DNA from: Blasia pusilla
Lineage: Eukaryota; Marchantiophyta; Marchantiopsida; Blasiales
DNA: 64,000 nt
Assembly: GCA_050084515.1 (NCBI GenBank)
Contig: CM114273.1
Span: 36,394,001-36,458,000, forward strand
Direction: 5' to 3'
Shown: positions 22,945 through 33,704 of the stretch, one piece after another
How positions within the stretch are numbered: the stretch's first letter is position 1
Layout: each line of letters starts with the position of its first letter
Program-made: the position numbers and the translations under genes
The notes under the pieces: model-generated
Told to the model about the DNA's origin: nothing
The model's database searches: none
Seen by the model: only the letters and a program-made list of their open reading frames with translations

Positions 22945-22992
22945 AGTTATGCAAAACTCAAATCCCAAATCCTGAAAAAATTGTGTCATGCC

Positions 22993-23016
22993 CAAGCAAG
23001 CAAGCTTGCTTGCTTG
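22993..23016. repeat. Perfect 24-bp palindrome in the copy 1 leader
   Basis: Three CAAG/AAGC-type units followed by their exact complement; each arm is CAAGCAAGCAAG. In RNA it could pair within one molecule or between two genomic RNAs. Copy 2 also carries palindromes in its leader region. Confidence 0.8.
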
Positions 23017-23906
23017 CTCCTTGCTCCTTACTCCGCCTCTCACGCCCACTCGCCCTGAGCTACCACGAGTTGCCTCGAAGCCTCGAAGCCTCGAAACACC
23101 GAGAAATGCTCGAGACATGCCCCGTTCGCCACGTTTCGCCATGCTTCGCTATGGAGAGAGGTCCAACCAGGGCGCTCCCAATGGGATAAGCGTCTCCAAC
23201 AATGAACGAGTCACCAACCAACCAGCCCCTCCGATCCGCTGTCCACCATAGCCAGACCTTGAGCTAGTCCGCAAAATTTCGATCAGAAATTACTTCACAA
23301 ATACGTGACCGAAATCAAATCTGTTTCGATCAGAATTCAATTGACCACCATAGCTATCTCCCCACAAAAACTCAGCTACAACCAAGCTCCGTACTCCGAG
23401 CTAAAAATCAGACAAACTTGCTGTCCATACACCTCTAGAACAAGAAATCCCAAATGCGCTTCCGCCAAGTTTCATGCACGCAGAAATCCGCAACGCTCCA
23501 CGCACTCGAGCAGATAGCTTCACATGAGATCACAATACAAGTAGCAATAGGAACCTCTCACCCGATCTGGATGAACTTCAACAGAGCTTCCGACTCCAAG
23601 CTCTCCACATCGAAAATGTCAAACACAAACCAGAATCTTCAATGCTTGATAACTTCCAACTCCCTTGACGAAATCCGCGATCTCTACAGCCGCGTTGGAA
23701 AGCTCTCAGCAAGGCGCTTCTTTCCCAACCAACCACGCACCTGATTCACACCTCCAACATAGGCAACAAGCCCCGAACATCCACGGCTGAGTACACAATC
23801 AGCCCTAACCAGATCCTACTGATCTACAATCGAAGCTACCATCGATCTACTCCAGTTCTTTGAGTGAAATCCGTGAAAGACCTACTGTCATAAAACACCT
23901 TTACAA

Positions 23907-24232
23907 TCACATACAATCGAGCCAAACCCACTCCACGATGGGAGAATCTAGGTCGAAGTTTGCGGGAAACACCATAGGCAAGAGCTCTACTCACTACCAA
24001 GGCTAACCCCCAACGCAACAGGCTCAACTCAAAGAACTGACTGTTCTTTGAGTGCACTCCACCTTATATCCTCCAACCTAAGAGCGGGCCCTACTGGGAA
24101 ACTCACCCCCAACTAAGTAACCCCCAACCCTATGTATGGAACCGCATCTCTACCAATCCACTACGGTCCTACATAAGGAATGACCTCTACTAGCACACTA
24201 TACTCTACGACATAATCCGTATGGTCATGACA
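23907..24232 (-). repeat. Copy 1 5' LTR
   Basis: Pairs with 14658-14983. The TATA-like box and the hairpin (24027-24053) are identical to those of the 3' LTR. The right edge is precise: after GGTCATGACA the interrupted host LTR resumes with GAGTGCACACC. Confidence 0.85.
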
Positions 24233-24289
24233 GAGTGCACACCATGGAGAGCTTGGTATGAGATGTGATGGAGAGATTTCATCGATTTA
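24233..24289 (+). repeat. Right part of the LTR interrupted by copy 1
   Basis: Matches 34.81-34.86 kb of the copy 2 LTR (CATGGAGAGCTTGGTATGAG and the following TCGATTTA). The terminal 125-bp segment that ends the copy 2 LTR (around TATGCGCAC) is not present after it, so this end is truncated or diverged. Confidence 0.65.
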
Positions 24290-24486
24290 CAAAGAGAAAT
24301 GAGAGAGTGAGAAAAATTTAATGGAGGAGCTCGCTGTTCACTCGCTGATGTGCAGGTTGGGGACCGTGTTCCCCATTTAGCAGATCATGGGAGTGCTCAC
24401 CGAAGCAAGAGCCACTTGATTATGTTGTTTTCTTTGTCGATTTTTCGTATGGGAGAGTGGAATGCGGAATCGCTGCCCAATTTTCA

Positions 24487-24780
24487 TTAGAGATTGACTA
24501 TGGGGGCGGGTTGCTCCATTCCACTGCTCTCGGGAGCACCATGTAGCTCTCTGATTTGTGTTTTCATAGGTTTCCAATTTTCGTTGGGAGAAATCAGCGC
24601 GGAAGCGCTTCCAAATTTTGCATAGGAGAAGAAACGTTGGGCTGCATGACAGTCCACGTTAGTTTTTATTGGAAGGACGAATGAAGAAACCAGTTTGACG
24701 AGGTCGTAGATCTGGAAGCTGTGATTCTGATTTTGGAGCACAAAGTTGTGGATGATTGAGCAAGCTGCCATAGCCATCGC
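24487..24780 (-). pseudogene. Possible Harbinger-type transposase fragment
   Basis: A 96-codon minus-strand frame begins MAMAACSIIHNFVLQNQ, which resembles the conserved ACCxLHN segment near the end of PIF/Harbinger (HARBI1-like) nucleases. Nothing else of the nuclease, such as the DDE residues, can be seen nearby, and no terminal inverted repeats were found. The match is short, so confidence is low. Confidence 0.3.
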
Positions 24781-26937
24781 GCTACCGTGTGAGTGAAACT
24801 TCCAATTTTCTTGGGCGACTCCTTGAGTGAGGGGTAGAAAAGTAAAAACTTTTTTCTATTTGGTGGATAGGACAAAAAAAATATGCTTGGGAGTAGAATA
24901 TGATTGAAAAATAAATTTGGAGGGAGTTGATCCACTTATTGTGGAGTAGTGGGAAATTTTGAGTGTATATCCGGGATTCTAGGGGGTCATTTTAGTTAGG
25001 AGAAAACAATTGGGGGGAAAAGGGGGCCCGTGGTCGATCCACGCCTGCACAACCGTGGAGTCTTCGCCGACCACGGCATCCCCGCCCTCGTGCTGCCATC
25101 CATGCCGTCTCCATGATACGTCGCCGACCCCGCTTTTGGCCGTCGACCCCGTGGAGACTGCCGCGACCCTCGCCCGCTACTGCCGCCGACGCAGTCCCTA
25201 GTCGGGACTGCCGTTGCCATTCCAAATTTCCCGGCCACGACGGCTGAAACGCCGTTGGAAGGAACGACCGCGACCCGCACGTGGCTGGTGAGTCGCCGCA
25301 GTTCCGACTGCCGCCGACCCGGTTTGTCAGCAGGCGGACCGCGCGGCGGACCTGCTCGCCTGTTGGACCACGCCCTCGACCTGCCGCGGTTCCCCTTGGA
25401 CTTGAGCCGTAGCAGACCTTGCCCGACGCAGCCGACAATTTGCTACTTCCCTGACCGCAAGCCACCGTGGTTGCTCTCACTCCGCTCGATTGTGCCTTCC
25501 GTCCGCGTCTGTCGATCTGACCCAGTTGCGCCGCCGATCACACTGTCATGGTTTGCCTGCAGCGACGTAGTAGCCTCTGGTTACGCGGTTTGGGCTACGC
25601 AGTTACGTCAATGGGCCCGCGGCTACTTCTGTCCGCGCGCCGTTTGTCTAGTCGCCGCACTTCCGTCTAGAGCCGTTTGCATGGACCCAACGTCGTCAAT
25701 TTCCATTGCCACCGTCAATTTTCATCACCGTTGCTTTAGCAATTGCGCAGCCCCCACCTAGTTGTTTGGCTGCCGCCCACACACCGATCGACTGAGGATT
25801 GGCCGCTTAGATAGGTAACCTTTGTGAAGTGATGGGGTCGCCGTTTGCTTTTTTGCTTTACTATGTCTTGAGGTGGTAGGCGTTCGACGACGATCGAGTA
25901 CCGTGCCGTGACGCCCGTAGCCGCAACGCGCCGCCGAGTGGCACTCGTGACCGCACCGCACCGTCTCGATCGCGGAGCCGCACCATCATTGAGGAGCATA
26001 GTGTGTTTTTCTGTTGAGGAGGGTATGCCGCTTAGTGCCCCACCCATTACCGAGTGCCGTGCCGGTTGTAGCCCTTCGGTGCCGCGAGTGTCGCACTGTC
26101 TCGCTGGACCCGCACTACACATCGAGGAGATTTGAGCATCGTGAGTACTAGAGGAGCACAACTTGCTGGTTGGAGGAGTTTGTCTTCACGACCGAGTTGG
26201 GGTCGAGATTTGCAGTTGTTGAGGAGCGACACAGACATTTATTCAGGTTACCCATTCTGGTCTTTTGCCCTGCACGTGTTAGGGATCTTCGGGTATTGGG
26301 TAGTTATTTGGGGATATTGGGTTTCGTGTAGATGCTGAGACCATCGTTGATGTACGGGTTTAGGGGACATAGACATGTGTGGGACGTCTAGAGTTGAGGG
26401 TATGTTTTGTCGATGAGACGATAGATCAGTCTATTTTCCGCACCACGCCGATTGTTGCCGCACAACACACGTCTCAGTGAGAGAGTGTAGATTGAGTGCC
26501 TCCTGTTTAGTTTGGGTGATTGAGTGATTACTCGCGAGGTTGAGAGTGATCGTGTGAGAGGGGCACGAGGGTCATCACGGCGTCCTTTCGAGACTTTGAG
26601 AGTTGAGGTGGTCGACCTGAAAGTAGGTCTAGAGGTTTTACGTAGAGTGGCGCGCGGTTTCGAGGGTCTCCACGTGAGAGACTACCTCAATCTCTTTTTG
26701 TGTCGTCTTTAGACGAGGGAGGAGTGTAGAGGAGTTTGTTAGTGCATCACAACACTCGAGGAGCGGTAAGAGGAGAGGAAGAGAGGAGAGAGGAAGATAT
26801 TGGCAACCCCTAGGGTTCTCTTCGTTTGAAGAGAGTTTCAAAGAGGTTGGTTTCTTGGTTTTTTCTTTTTTCGACAAGTTGATAAGGCAATTTTTTTCCA
26901 AAAAAAAATGAAAATTTGATTTTTTTAAAAACCTTTT
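24781..26937. other. GC-rich stretch of unknown origin before copy 2
   Basis: From about 24.99 to 26.3 kb the DNA is markedly GC- and CpG-rich, unlike the AT-rich surroundings. Several overlapping open frames exist on both strands, but none has a recognisable domain, and they mirror each other as expected for GC-rich DNA. From 26.3 kb to the palindrome array the composition normalises. It may be the leader of copy 2 or an independent insertion. Confidence 0.4.
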
Positions 26938-27218
26938 CAACCTGTCGGAATCTGACGAGTTGCAAATTTTGGGTTTTTTATTTTTGGGGTAGGGATTTTT
27001 TGGGGTTTTTAACGTTTGCAACCCGTCGGAGTTCGACGGATTGCTTTTTAGGCCAAAAAGAAACCCGTCAGCGTCCGGTGGGTTGCCATGATGCCTAAAA
27101 AAAACCCGTCAGAATTCGACGGGTTGCAAACGTTAAAAAAACAAAAATGAAAATTTTTCCCTAACCCAAAAAAAGAAAAAAACCAAAAAATTGCAACCCC
27201 TCGGATTCCGACAGGTTG
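26938..27218. repeat. Array of five 25-bp imperfect palindromes
   Basis: Five sites, at 26938-26962, 27019-27043, 27061-27085, 27101-27125 and 27194-27218, share left arm CAACCCGTCGGA and right arm TCGACGGGTTG with a few differences each. A- and T-rich spacers of 15-68 bp separate them. The last lies about 100 bp before the copy 2 gag frame, so the array is in the putative 5' leader. Dyad symmetry suits a dimeric DNA-binding protein, or RNA hairpins. Confidence 0.85.
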
Positions 27219-27320
27219 TACTAAGTTTCCTCTCTTGAAAAAAAATCTCAAAAAAATTACTCACTTATTATCCATAATCTTCATATTTTTTGAAGAGAGT
27301 TTCGGTTTTTTTTCCCTTTT

Positions 27321-28190
27321 GTGCCTTTTTTTGGAAGAGAGACTCTCCCCTCTTCCTCTCTCATGCCAGAATACCAGCCCCTTGACCCAAACTATGTGTC
27401 ATGGAATGAGCGGTTTCCAAATGAGGAGGAGGAGTCAGGAGAGGCTACTTCCTCTTCCGCCAGTGATGTTTTAGGAGGGGTAACCCGCACTGGAGCAGTT
27501 GCATCGTCGAGTCCGGTTCGTCCTAAGTTCAACCCCGTGGTTGAGTTCTTTGTTGAGTTGAGGACAAGCTACCAAGGGGTAGGGAGTGAGAAGTTGCAAA
27601 GCATCCACGACTTCCAGGGGCGCCCGGGTGAGAGTTTGCGTGAGGCCTACAATCGTTTGCGTCGATTGATTAACGTCACTCAGGGGTTGACAGAGTCCCA
27701 GGCTATCCAGTCATGGTACGCGATGTCGAACCGAACCCTGCGAACACGGGTGCAAGAGGGGGTGCTTCTAATGAACACCTCACGTATGTTGAGAGATATT
27801 TTTAGGACCGCGGAGAACATTGAGCGTAACATGAAAGAGGAGAGCGTAGCCACCATGGGTTCTAGGGGAGAGCAATCACGATTACATGCACCACCAATGC
27901 AGCAACATGGATTTCGAGATAGGTCTGTGGCACCACGAGCTCAAGGAGGATACGGGGAGGCCGAGCCATAGAGACCTGCGCCTTCATATGCGGCTCAGTA
28001 CCCGACGCCTGCGATTATTTGTTGGGCATGTGGTGGGGCCCATCACCAACACGATTGCACTCATCAAGGTCATGGACGCGTGCCTCAGCATGGAGAAGGA
28101 GATTGTGTTGCACCAAGAGGTTATCACTGTGACTATTGTCAGTGGTATAGTCATACATGCGCCAGGTGTTTGAGCTTTCACCCTGAGTAA
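27321..28190 (+). pseudogene. Copy 2 Gag with zinc knuckle
   Basis: The 216-codon frame (27321-27971) carries a Gag core: VEFFVELRTSYQGVGSEKL, RPGESLREAYNRLRRLI and ESQAIQSWYAMSNRTLRTRV. A TAG at 27969-27971 interrupts it, and the same frame continues with CWACGGAHHQHDC (CX2CX3HX4C) and a second Cys/His group (HCDYC, then CARC). An alternative start is the Met at 27363. Gag packages element RNA; the knuckle binds it. Confidence 0.7.
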
Positions 28191-28420
28191 CGTCAGGACC
28201 GAGGGCCAGAGAGGGCACTAGAGCGAGTTGCCGGTCCGGGTGGGCCTAGGTCGTGCACCAGGTGGTCCCATTGGGGGACGAGGAGCTCGAGTTGCTCGAG
28301 CGGGTGGTGAAGTTGCCCGTGGTGGAGGTAGAGTCCCACCATCTAGACCCGTTGAGGGAGACACCGGGCGTGAGGTTGGGATGGGTGCTCAGATACAACA
28401 GCAATAGCAACAGATTGCCG
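28191..28420 (+). pseudogene. Copy 2 Gly/Arg-rich Gag tail
   Basis: One frame reads APGGPIGGRGARVARAGG and then VARGGGRVPPSRP, a low-complexity G/R-rich segment right after the zinc knuckles. Copy 1 has an equivalent GRG run. A TAG within a Gln tract follows at about 28,405. Confidence 0.55.
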
Positions 28421-28769
28421 CTATGGCATTGAGGTTACCTGATGTCGAATCCGTGGCATCGACGTCTTATGGAGTAGCCAGAGATATGGAAGATCCTAGT
28501 TGGATGTGCAGGGTTTCCTAGATGGAGGCCGTTGCTGTTGTTACACGTGGAGCCGCCGCCGAGTTGGATCCACAAAGGGGGAAAGCCAAGAAATAGACCA
28601 AGCTTCCTCAGTCTTTCACGTTGTCCGAGGCGATGAGGACCCCATTGATAGATTCTGATCAGAGTTCCCGTAGAGTTGATGATGTTGTTGGTGTGCAGGC
28701 ACGGAGGGCGATGGGAGAAGTGCGACGAATCCTATTTTTTATGCTTATGAGGAGCATGTGTGAAGCACG

Positions 28770-29450
28770 TTGGTAGGGGCGGCCACTCTTGTGTACCGCG
28801 CTCCTTTATTTTTTGCTTCCGATGTTATGGCATTGGGAGGTACGCCCACCAAGATTTTTTGGCTGGTCGCTACGCTATGTGAGCGTGGAGTTGGTGTTCC
28901 TGCGTCACACTCAAGGATGATTGCAGAGGAGGTGATGGACCTGCCCTTGGAGCTTATACTCAGGCTGTCCACATCTTATTCATGGCAGGCTCAAGGTGCT
29001 AGGATGGCGGAGATGCCTGCTAGACCCGCGATAGAGCGTGCCATGGTTGTTCATGATGTTGTATTACTCGATAACCGAGCAGAGGTCTTCGAGTTGGTAA
29101 GTCCAAGAGGTAGAGTTTTTAGTCCACAGCGTGTCTTGTTGGATTCGGGAGCGCAACCCTTGATGTTGGGGAAAGCAGCATTAAGAGGATTGGGCTTGTC
29201 GAGAGCCGATGTGGAGCGTTGTCCATTCACGATACAGACATCCTTGGGTGGAGCGAGTACCACACAGTTTATCACCTTATAGGAGGTCGTGGTGAGGATT
29301 CTCCTAGGACATCCTGCAAATGAGTTCGTGGTGCGAGCCAAGGCGATCGTGATTGATGCAAAGTCCTACGACATCTTAGTTGGTAGAGCAATGTTGTACC
29401 CGATGGGGTTTTCCTTGGATTACTAGGACGTCCTACAGAACAGGATGGCA
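28770..29450 (+). pseudogene. Copy 2 aspartic protease
   Basis: Frame 28770-29282 ends with RVLLDSGAQPLMLGKAAL, a retropepsin active site (Asp-Ser-Gly). A stop (TAG) is followed in frame by the C-terminal half, which ends KSYDILVGRAMLYPMG, typical of the end of gypsy proteases. The protease processes the Gag-Pol precursor. It is directly upstream of the methyltransferase segment. Confidence 0.75.
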
Positions 29451-29510
29451 ATTAGGTGATGGGCACCTTAGCTCATTACCCGTTCGATTCATGGGTGGAG
29501 TGAACAAGCG

Positions 29511-30911
29511 ATGGCCAGAGAGATGGCGACCTTAGCAACATTTAGGAGCGCCATCACTTGGCCTTGTGATTTGATTGAGGGACATGTCCATGTAGAGGAC
29601 ACTCCCGTTCCTGACATTTCTATGGAGAGGAGTGTCATGGTAGCCGAATCATTCCGTGGAGGAGAGGTGCTGCTTTGGGTCTCGACTGAGGAGCTTTGAC
29701 GCTTAGCCACTGAGCATGTGCAGACCGAGAGGAGCGAGATGTTTGCACTAGAGCATGACGGGTCAAAGAAACCCGAGGTAGCCAAGAGTGCTAGTATGAC
29801 CCCTTTGGACACCATCCTGATTGTGTGGTGCATCCCAGAGGAGGGTATTTGCGTGTTGGATCTCTTTGGAGGGATCGACACTAGTTTAGCTATTGTTTTG
29901 TAGGCAAGAGTGCGCATGCAGCAGTACCTATATGTGGAGATTGATGATGTTGCGAGGTGCGCTTTACTTCACCATGTAGCGCACTTATACTTTCAATTTC
30001 CCGACTAGTTGTCTGCCTCCGCCATCCAGGCGTACTAGAGTTCCCTACCAAGGGACATTTTATTGCTGGGGGCGCAGGACTTGGAGCGGGTAGGGACCAT
30101 AGACTTGGTCATTGCTGGTTGGCCATGTCAGGGCCAGTCGAGTGTTGGACGGGGTAGCGGATTAGTTGACTCTCGTGACAAGTTGATTTGGGAGATGATG
30201 CGGATCTTGCAACATTTATAGGAGCATCACCCTCGTTCTCCAACAAACATTTTGGAGAATGTGCCGATTTTGAGCGATTTGAGGTCCCGCGTGGTGACGG
30301 GTGCACATCAAGTGCACGTATGGATCGGCCTGGAAGTGTTGTTAGATGTGGTGAGTGTAGGTTCACAAGCACATCGTCCGCGTCTTTGGTGGACCAACTT
30401 GGTGTCACATGAGATTTTGCGGAGGGCGTATGGAAGAGTGGAGCGCCCCTCCCATTTATTGGTGGATTTTATTCTGGATCCAGGTGGTCAATCACAGGCA
30501 ATACGACACGATGATCGACCTCCGTTGATTGTGGTCAACAGGATTGGCATGCCACAAGCAACCTTTCCCACTTTGGTGAGTTTTCCCGCTTCCTATGCAT
30601 TCAAGGAGGCCAAGCTTGGCTTGGTTTGGGATGACCAGGTATAGCGGTTGGTGGAGCCCAACGCCGATGAGCGAGAGCAAGAGATGGGATTCCCCACAGG
30701 AGTGACGACAATATCGTCACTATCAGAGGCATCACGACGTCATGTCTTGGGTCAGGCGATGGACCTGAACTGCTTGACATGGATTTTCAGCTTAGGAGTA
30801 GTTGAGCACCATCATTTGAGGATGCGACAAATCACAGCTGTTGCGTTGGTGAGCCCAATGCCTACCGAGATGGTTGAGGCAATGGCCGGGGGCGAGACCC
30901 GAGGAGATTGA
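29511..30911 (+). pseudogene. Copy 2 DNMT3-like cytosine-5 methyltransferase (stop codons)
   Basis: Motif I is VLDLFGGIDTSL, a Glu follows in YLYVEIDD (motif II), motif IV is LVIAGWPCQGQSS with catalytic Cys, motif VI is NILENVPILSD, and motif VIII is AHRPRLWWTNL. The motif IX-like RLVEPNADEREQEMGFP and motif X VLGQAMDLNCLTWI follow. Order I to X is unpermuted, so it is DNMT3-like, not a rearranged DRM. Stops interrupt it near 29.90, 30.01, 30.04, 30.22 and 30.64 kb. The short target-recognition stretch and the AHRxRxxW pattern resemble the DNMT3/DRM group more than MET1 or CMT. Confidence 0.85.
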
Positions 30912-31129
30912 CACACCAGGGGTGATGGGGAGAGATACCCTTGACTTCTTGGGATGTTTTGCAGGTATGCCAGGAGATGATAACCACACCATGGAGCGTG
31001 GTTTAGGGTACTGCACGTGGAGGAGATCAGAGTTTGCAGTTGCTTATAGGGGAGCAGTTGAGTTCTCTTATCCGAGACGGGGTTGCACCATAGCAACCAC
31101 CAACACCCACGTGGGAGAGTTCTACCGTA

Positions 31130-32160
31130 GTCACGATGGAGACTTGGGAGCCAAATATGGGCCCTAAGTTGATACGAGGAGAGCGGCACTGGATACATAA
31201 GTTCCTTAGGAGTTATAGGAGCTGTTTTGCATTTAGAATGCATGATTTGGGTATGCTTGAGGATCCAGGGATACGCCGATCTTCCGATGACCCTACGGGT
31301 GCAGTGACATGGAGAGGGCTCTGATTCAGAGTAGGAGCCATGACTTGGTTGGAGCAGAACTAGTGGAGATGTTGCATGGAGAGTATGCATCTGCCACTTT
31401 CATGCCCGCCAAGAAGGATGTGCATAGCAACTGGACGGATAGGTGGATGTGTGGAGATTACCGACCTATCAATTGGCAGACGAAGTCCGATAGGTATGCC
31501 ATGCCCACCCCTGAAGAGATCTTTGATGCTATTGGGCATGCAAAGGTCTTCAGTTCATTAGATCTTCAAGCTGGATACCATTAGGTGCCTATCAAATTGG
31601 AGGACAGGTAGACGACAACATTTTGGTGCATCGATCCTCACGGGAAGGATTTCTTGTACCAGTGGCAATTTTTACCATTTTGGTTAATGAAGGCCCCGAC
31701 TGAGTTTCAGAGGGTCATGGATAGGATCTTGGCAGGTTTGGATTTTGCTAGGTGTTATATTGATGACATCATAGTCTTTAGCGCCAGGGTTGAGGAGCAT
31801 GAGCAACATCTAGAGGAGGTATTTCGAAGATTGCAGTTACATGGGCTGAAGCTACATCTAGGCAAGTGCAAGTTCTTCTACGACCAGATTGAGTACTTGG
31901 GTCATACAATATACCTAGGAGGCCTTGGTGTGCAGCAGACAAAGGTAGAGGCTATTTCACGCATTCCACGCCCTACACAAGTGAGTCGAGTTCATGCATT
32001 CATGAGATTAGAGAACTTCTATCGATGGTACATCAAGGGTTTCAGCTCGATTGTGAAGCCGTTGACCTTGCTGATTAAAGTGGATCAGGAGTGGCATGGG
32101 AGGGATGAGCACGAGAGAGCATTTCAGCTGCTGAAGGATCGATTGATGTCCGCGCCCATA
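31130..32160 (+). pseudogene. Copy 2 reverse transcriptase
   Basis: Frames 31309-31584 and 31654-32160 contain MCGDYRPINWQT, SSLDLQAGYH, the AEFQ-like TEFQRVMDRILAGLDF, the active site CYIDDIIVFS and the LGHTI segment. Two stops in the finger/palm region (near 31.58 and 31.61 kb) replace Gln or other codons that are sense in copy 3. The fold is clearly Ty3/gypsy RT. Confidence 0.85.
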
Positions 32161-32634
32161 TTGACAAGACCGATCAGAGGGCGTCCTTTCCAGTTGCATA
32201 TCAATTGGAGCATGGTGGGTCTTGGAGCCGTGCTCACCCAACATGACGATGAGGGTAGAGAGTTCATGGTGGCTTACGCTAGTTGCTCAAACAATGCTGC
32301 AGAGGCAGAGTATAGCTCGTATGAGGGTGAGTGCTTGGCTACAGTGTGGGCTATTGCACATTTCAGTTGTTATTTATTTGGCAATCCCTTTACCATTATT
32401 ACTAATCATTAGCCACTTAAGTGGTTCATACAGTCCGACATGCTTACAGGAAAGCTTGCGAGGTGGGCTCTTTTGTTGCAAGAGTATGACTTCCAAGTGG
32501 TGCAAAGACCTGGGACGCTCAACCAGGATGTAGATGGTTTGAGCCGTAACCCATGCCGAAGTCAGCAAGATGCAATTGGAGCTGGTTGGCATGGAGAGAG
32601 TGATGAGGAGTTGGTGCCAGGATGGCACGCATAA
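32161..32634 (+). pseudogene. Copy 2 RNase H
   Basis: FQLHINWSMVGLGAVLTQ begins the domain; the first catalytic Asp of the family is Asn here. YASCSNNAAEAEYSSYEGE carries the catalytic Glu region and FSCYLFGNPFTIITNH follows. A TAG stands where copy 1 has Gln (TDHQPLKW). The end (LTGKLARWALLLQEYDF and DVDGLSRNPC) is the tether to integrase. Confidence 0.8.
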
Positions 32635-32749
32635 GCCTATTTAGGCTTGTTGGCTATGGAGAGCCAGATTGTTGAGACTTCAATGGCGAGGTCTGAAAAA
32701 GAGTCCTTAGATCCAGAGGCTGGTGAGGAGACGACGGGTGGCCGAGATA

Positions 32750-33704
32750 TTTACGAAAATGGAGTAGTCTTGGAGTATTTGCGTATTGGCAGCGTCACGA
32801 GCATAGTGGATGCTAGAGAGCGGGATCGGATCCTACAATGAGCCAGAAGGTTCCCGTGGGAGGGGACACATGTGGTGCAAGTTTGGGAGGATGGTAGAGT
32901 ACGTGTAGTGCCTCATCCTTCACAAAGAGCGCGTTTGGTGCCTCATGCGTACGAGGAGTTGGGTCATTTTGGAGTGAAATGGACACATAGCTTGCTCCAT
33001 ATACAATATTGGTGGCAAGACATACAGACTGACATTCAACGCCATAGTCGTTATGTGTTGGTGATAGTCGAGCACTTCTCAAAGTGAATAGAGTTGGTTG
33101 TATTTCCTGATAAAGCGTGAGGGAGTAGCATATGCCTTCCTAGATCGAGTGCTGAGTCATTACGGTGCACCAGCTGAGGTGTTGATAGACTAGAGTATAG
33201 AGTTTCGTGGGGAGTTTTAGGCCTTGTGTGATTAGGCGTTGATCGACCACCGCACCACTTCGCAAGATCATCCTAAGGCGGATGGACTAGCGGAGAAGGT
33301 TGTGGAGACGGTGAAGAGAGGATTGCGCAAGTATGGCTTGTAGAGAGGTCACCTAGGAGATTGGGACCTTTAGTTGCTATTGTTGGTGATGGGATACAAA
33401 TTCAGCAGGCACACATCCTTAGCGTCTTTCTCACCGTACTTGCTACTTTATGGTCGAGAGCCAGATTTACCTACGGCCATTTGCCGAGATGTTGGTGAGG
33501 TGTTGAACCTTGATGACCTTGATGTTTGGATGCAAGCATGTTCTCAGAGGGCTGAGTTGTTTCGGAGAGTGATGCCCATGGCGTTTGAGAACTTGGCTAT
33601 TGCGCAACATCGGGATATGTTGAGATATGCGACTATTCGAGGAGGTGGTTATCGACCTACTATCCAGAGGTTTCATCAAAGAGACTACATCTATTTGCAG
33701 TAGA
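32750..33704 (+). pseudogene. Copy 2 integrase
   Basis: The zinc domain is partly visible as HAYEELGHFGVKWTHS. The sequence then jumps: about 90 codons present in copies 1 and 3, including the second Cys pair and the first catalytic Asp, are missing between IQTDI and QRHSRYVLVIVEHFSK. The segment with the second acid (VLID) and the Glu (ADGLAEKV) is readable across stops. The C-terminal part, NLAIAQHRDMLRYATIR, is open. This copy is inactive. Confidence 0.75.

Larger units (their letters stand above)
22171..23906 (-). other. Copy 1 5' leader
   Basis: About 1.7 kb between the 5' LTR and gag, with no convincing reading frame. No tRNA-Met-type primer-binding site is visible next to the LTR edge. 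It contains a 5S rRNA-like segment in the opposite orientation, a perfect 24-bp palindrome (22993-23016), and a short CCTCGAAG triplication near 23.07 kb. Confidence 0.5.
14658..24232 (-). mobile_element. Copy 1: gypsy element with DNA methyltransferase and PHD finger
   Basis: A nearly full-length minus-strand element between two 326-bp direct repeats that differ at only about six positions by eye. Order from the right: LTR, long leader (with a 5S rRNA-like piece and a palindrome), gag, zinc knuckles with an RGG tail, protease, cytosine methyltransferase, RT, RNase H, integrase, PHD finger, purine tract, LTR. All coding regions are broken by many frameshifts and stops. It is inserted in an LTR of the same broad family. 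The right junction is clean: the LTR ends ...GGTCATGACA and the host LTR continues with GAGTG. The left junction has a small deletion. Confidence 0.85.

Noticed and set aside
22853-22973. Functional 5S rRNA gene
   Set aside because: Only box A and box C regions are conserved. The ends do not pair, no T-run terminator follows, and it lies inside a retrotransposon.
23700-23906. tRNA-Met primer-binding site next to the copy 1 5' LTR
   Set aside because: No TGGTATCAG-like sequence was found at the LTR edge. The LTR end may be misplaced because of the left deletion, so no site is claimed.
24992-26161. Several 90-168 codon frames on both strands in GC-rich DNA
   Set aside because: They mirror each other, as expected where stops are rare in GC-rich sequence, and none carries a domain.
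26938-27218. CRISPR array
   Set aside because: Regular-looking repeats, but they are palindromes with irregular A/T-rich spacers in plant nuclear DNA; no link to CRISPR.
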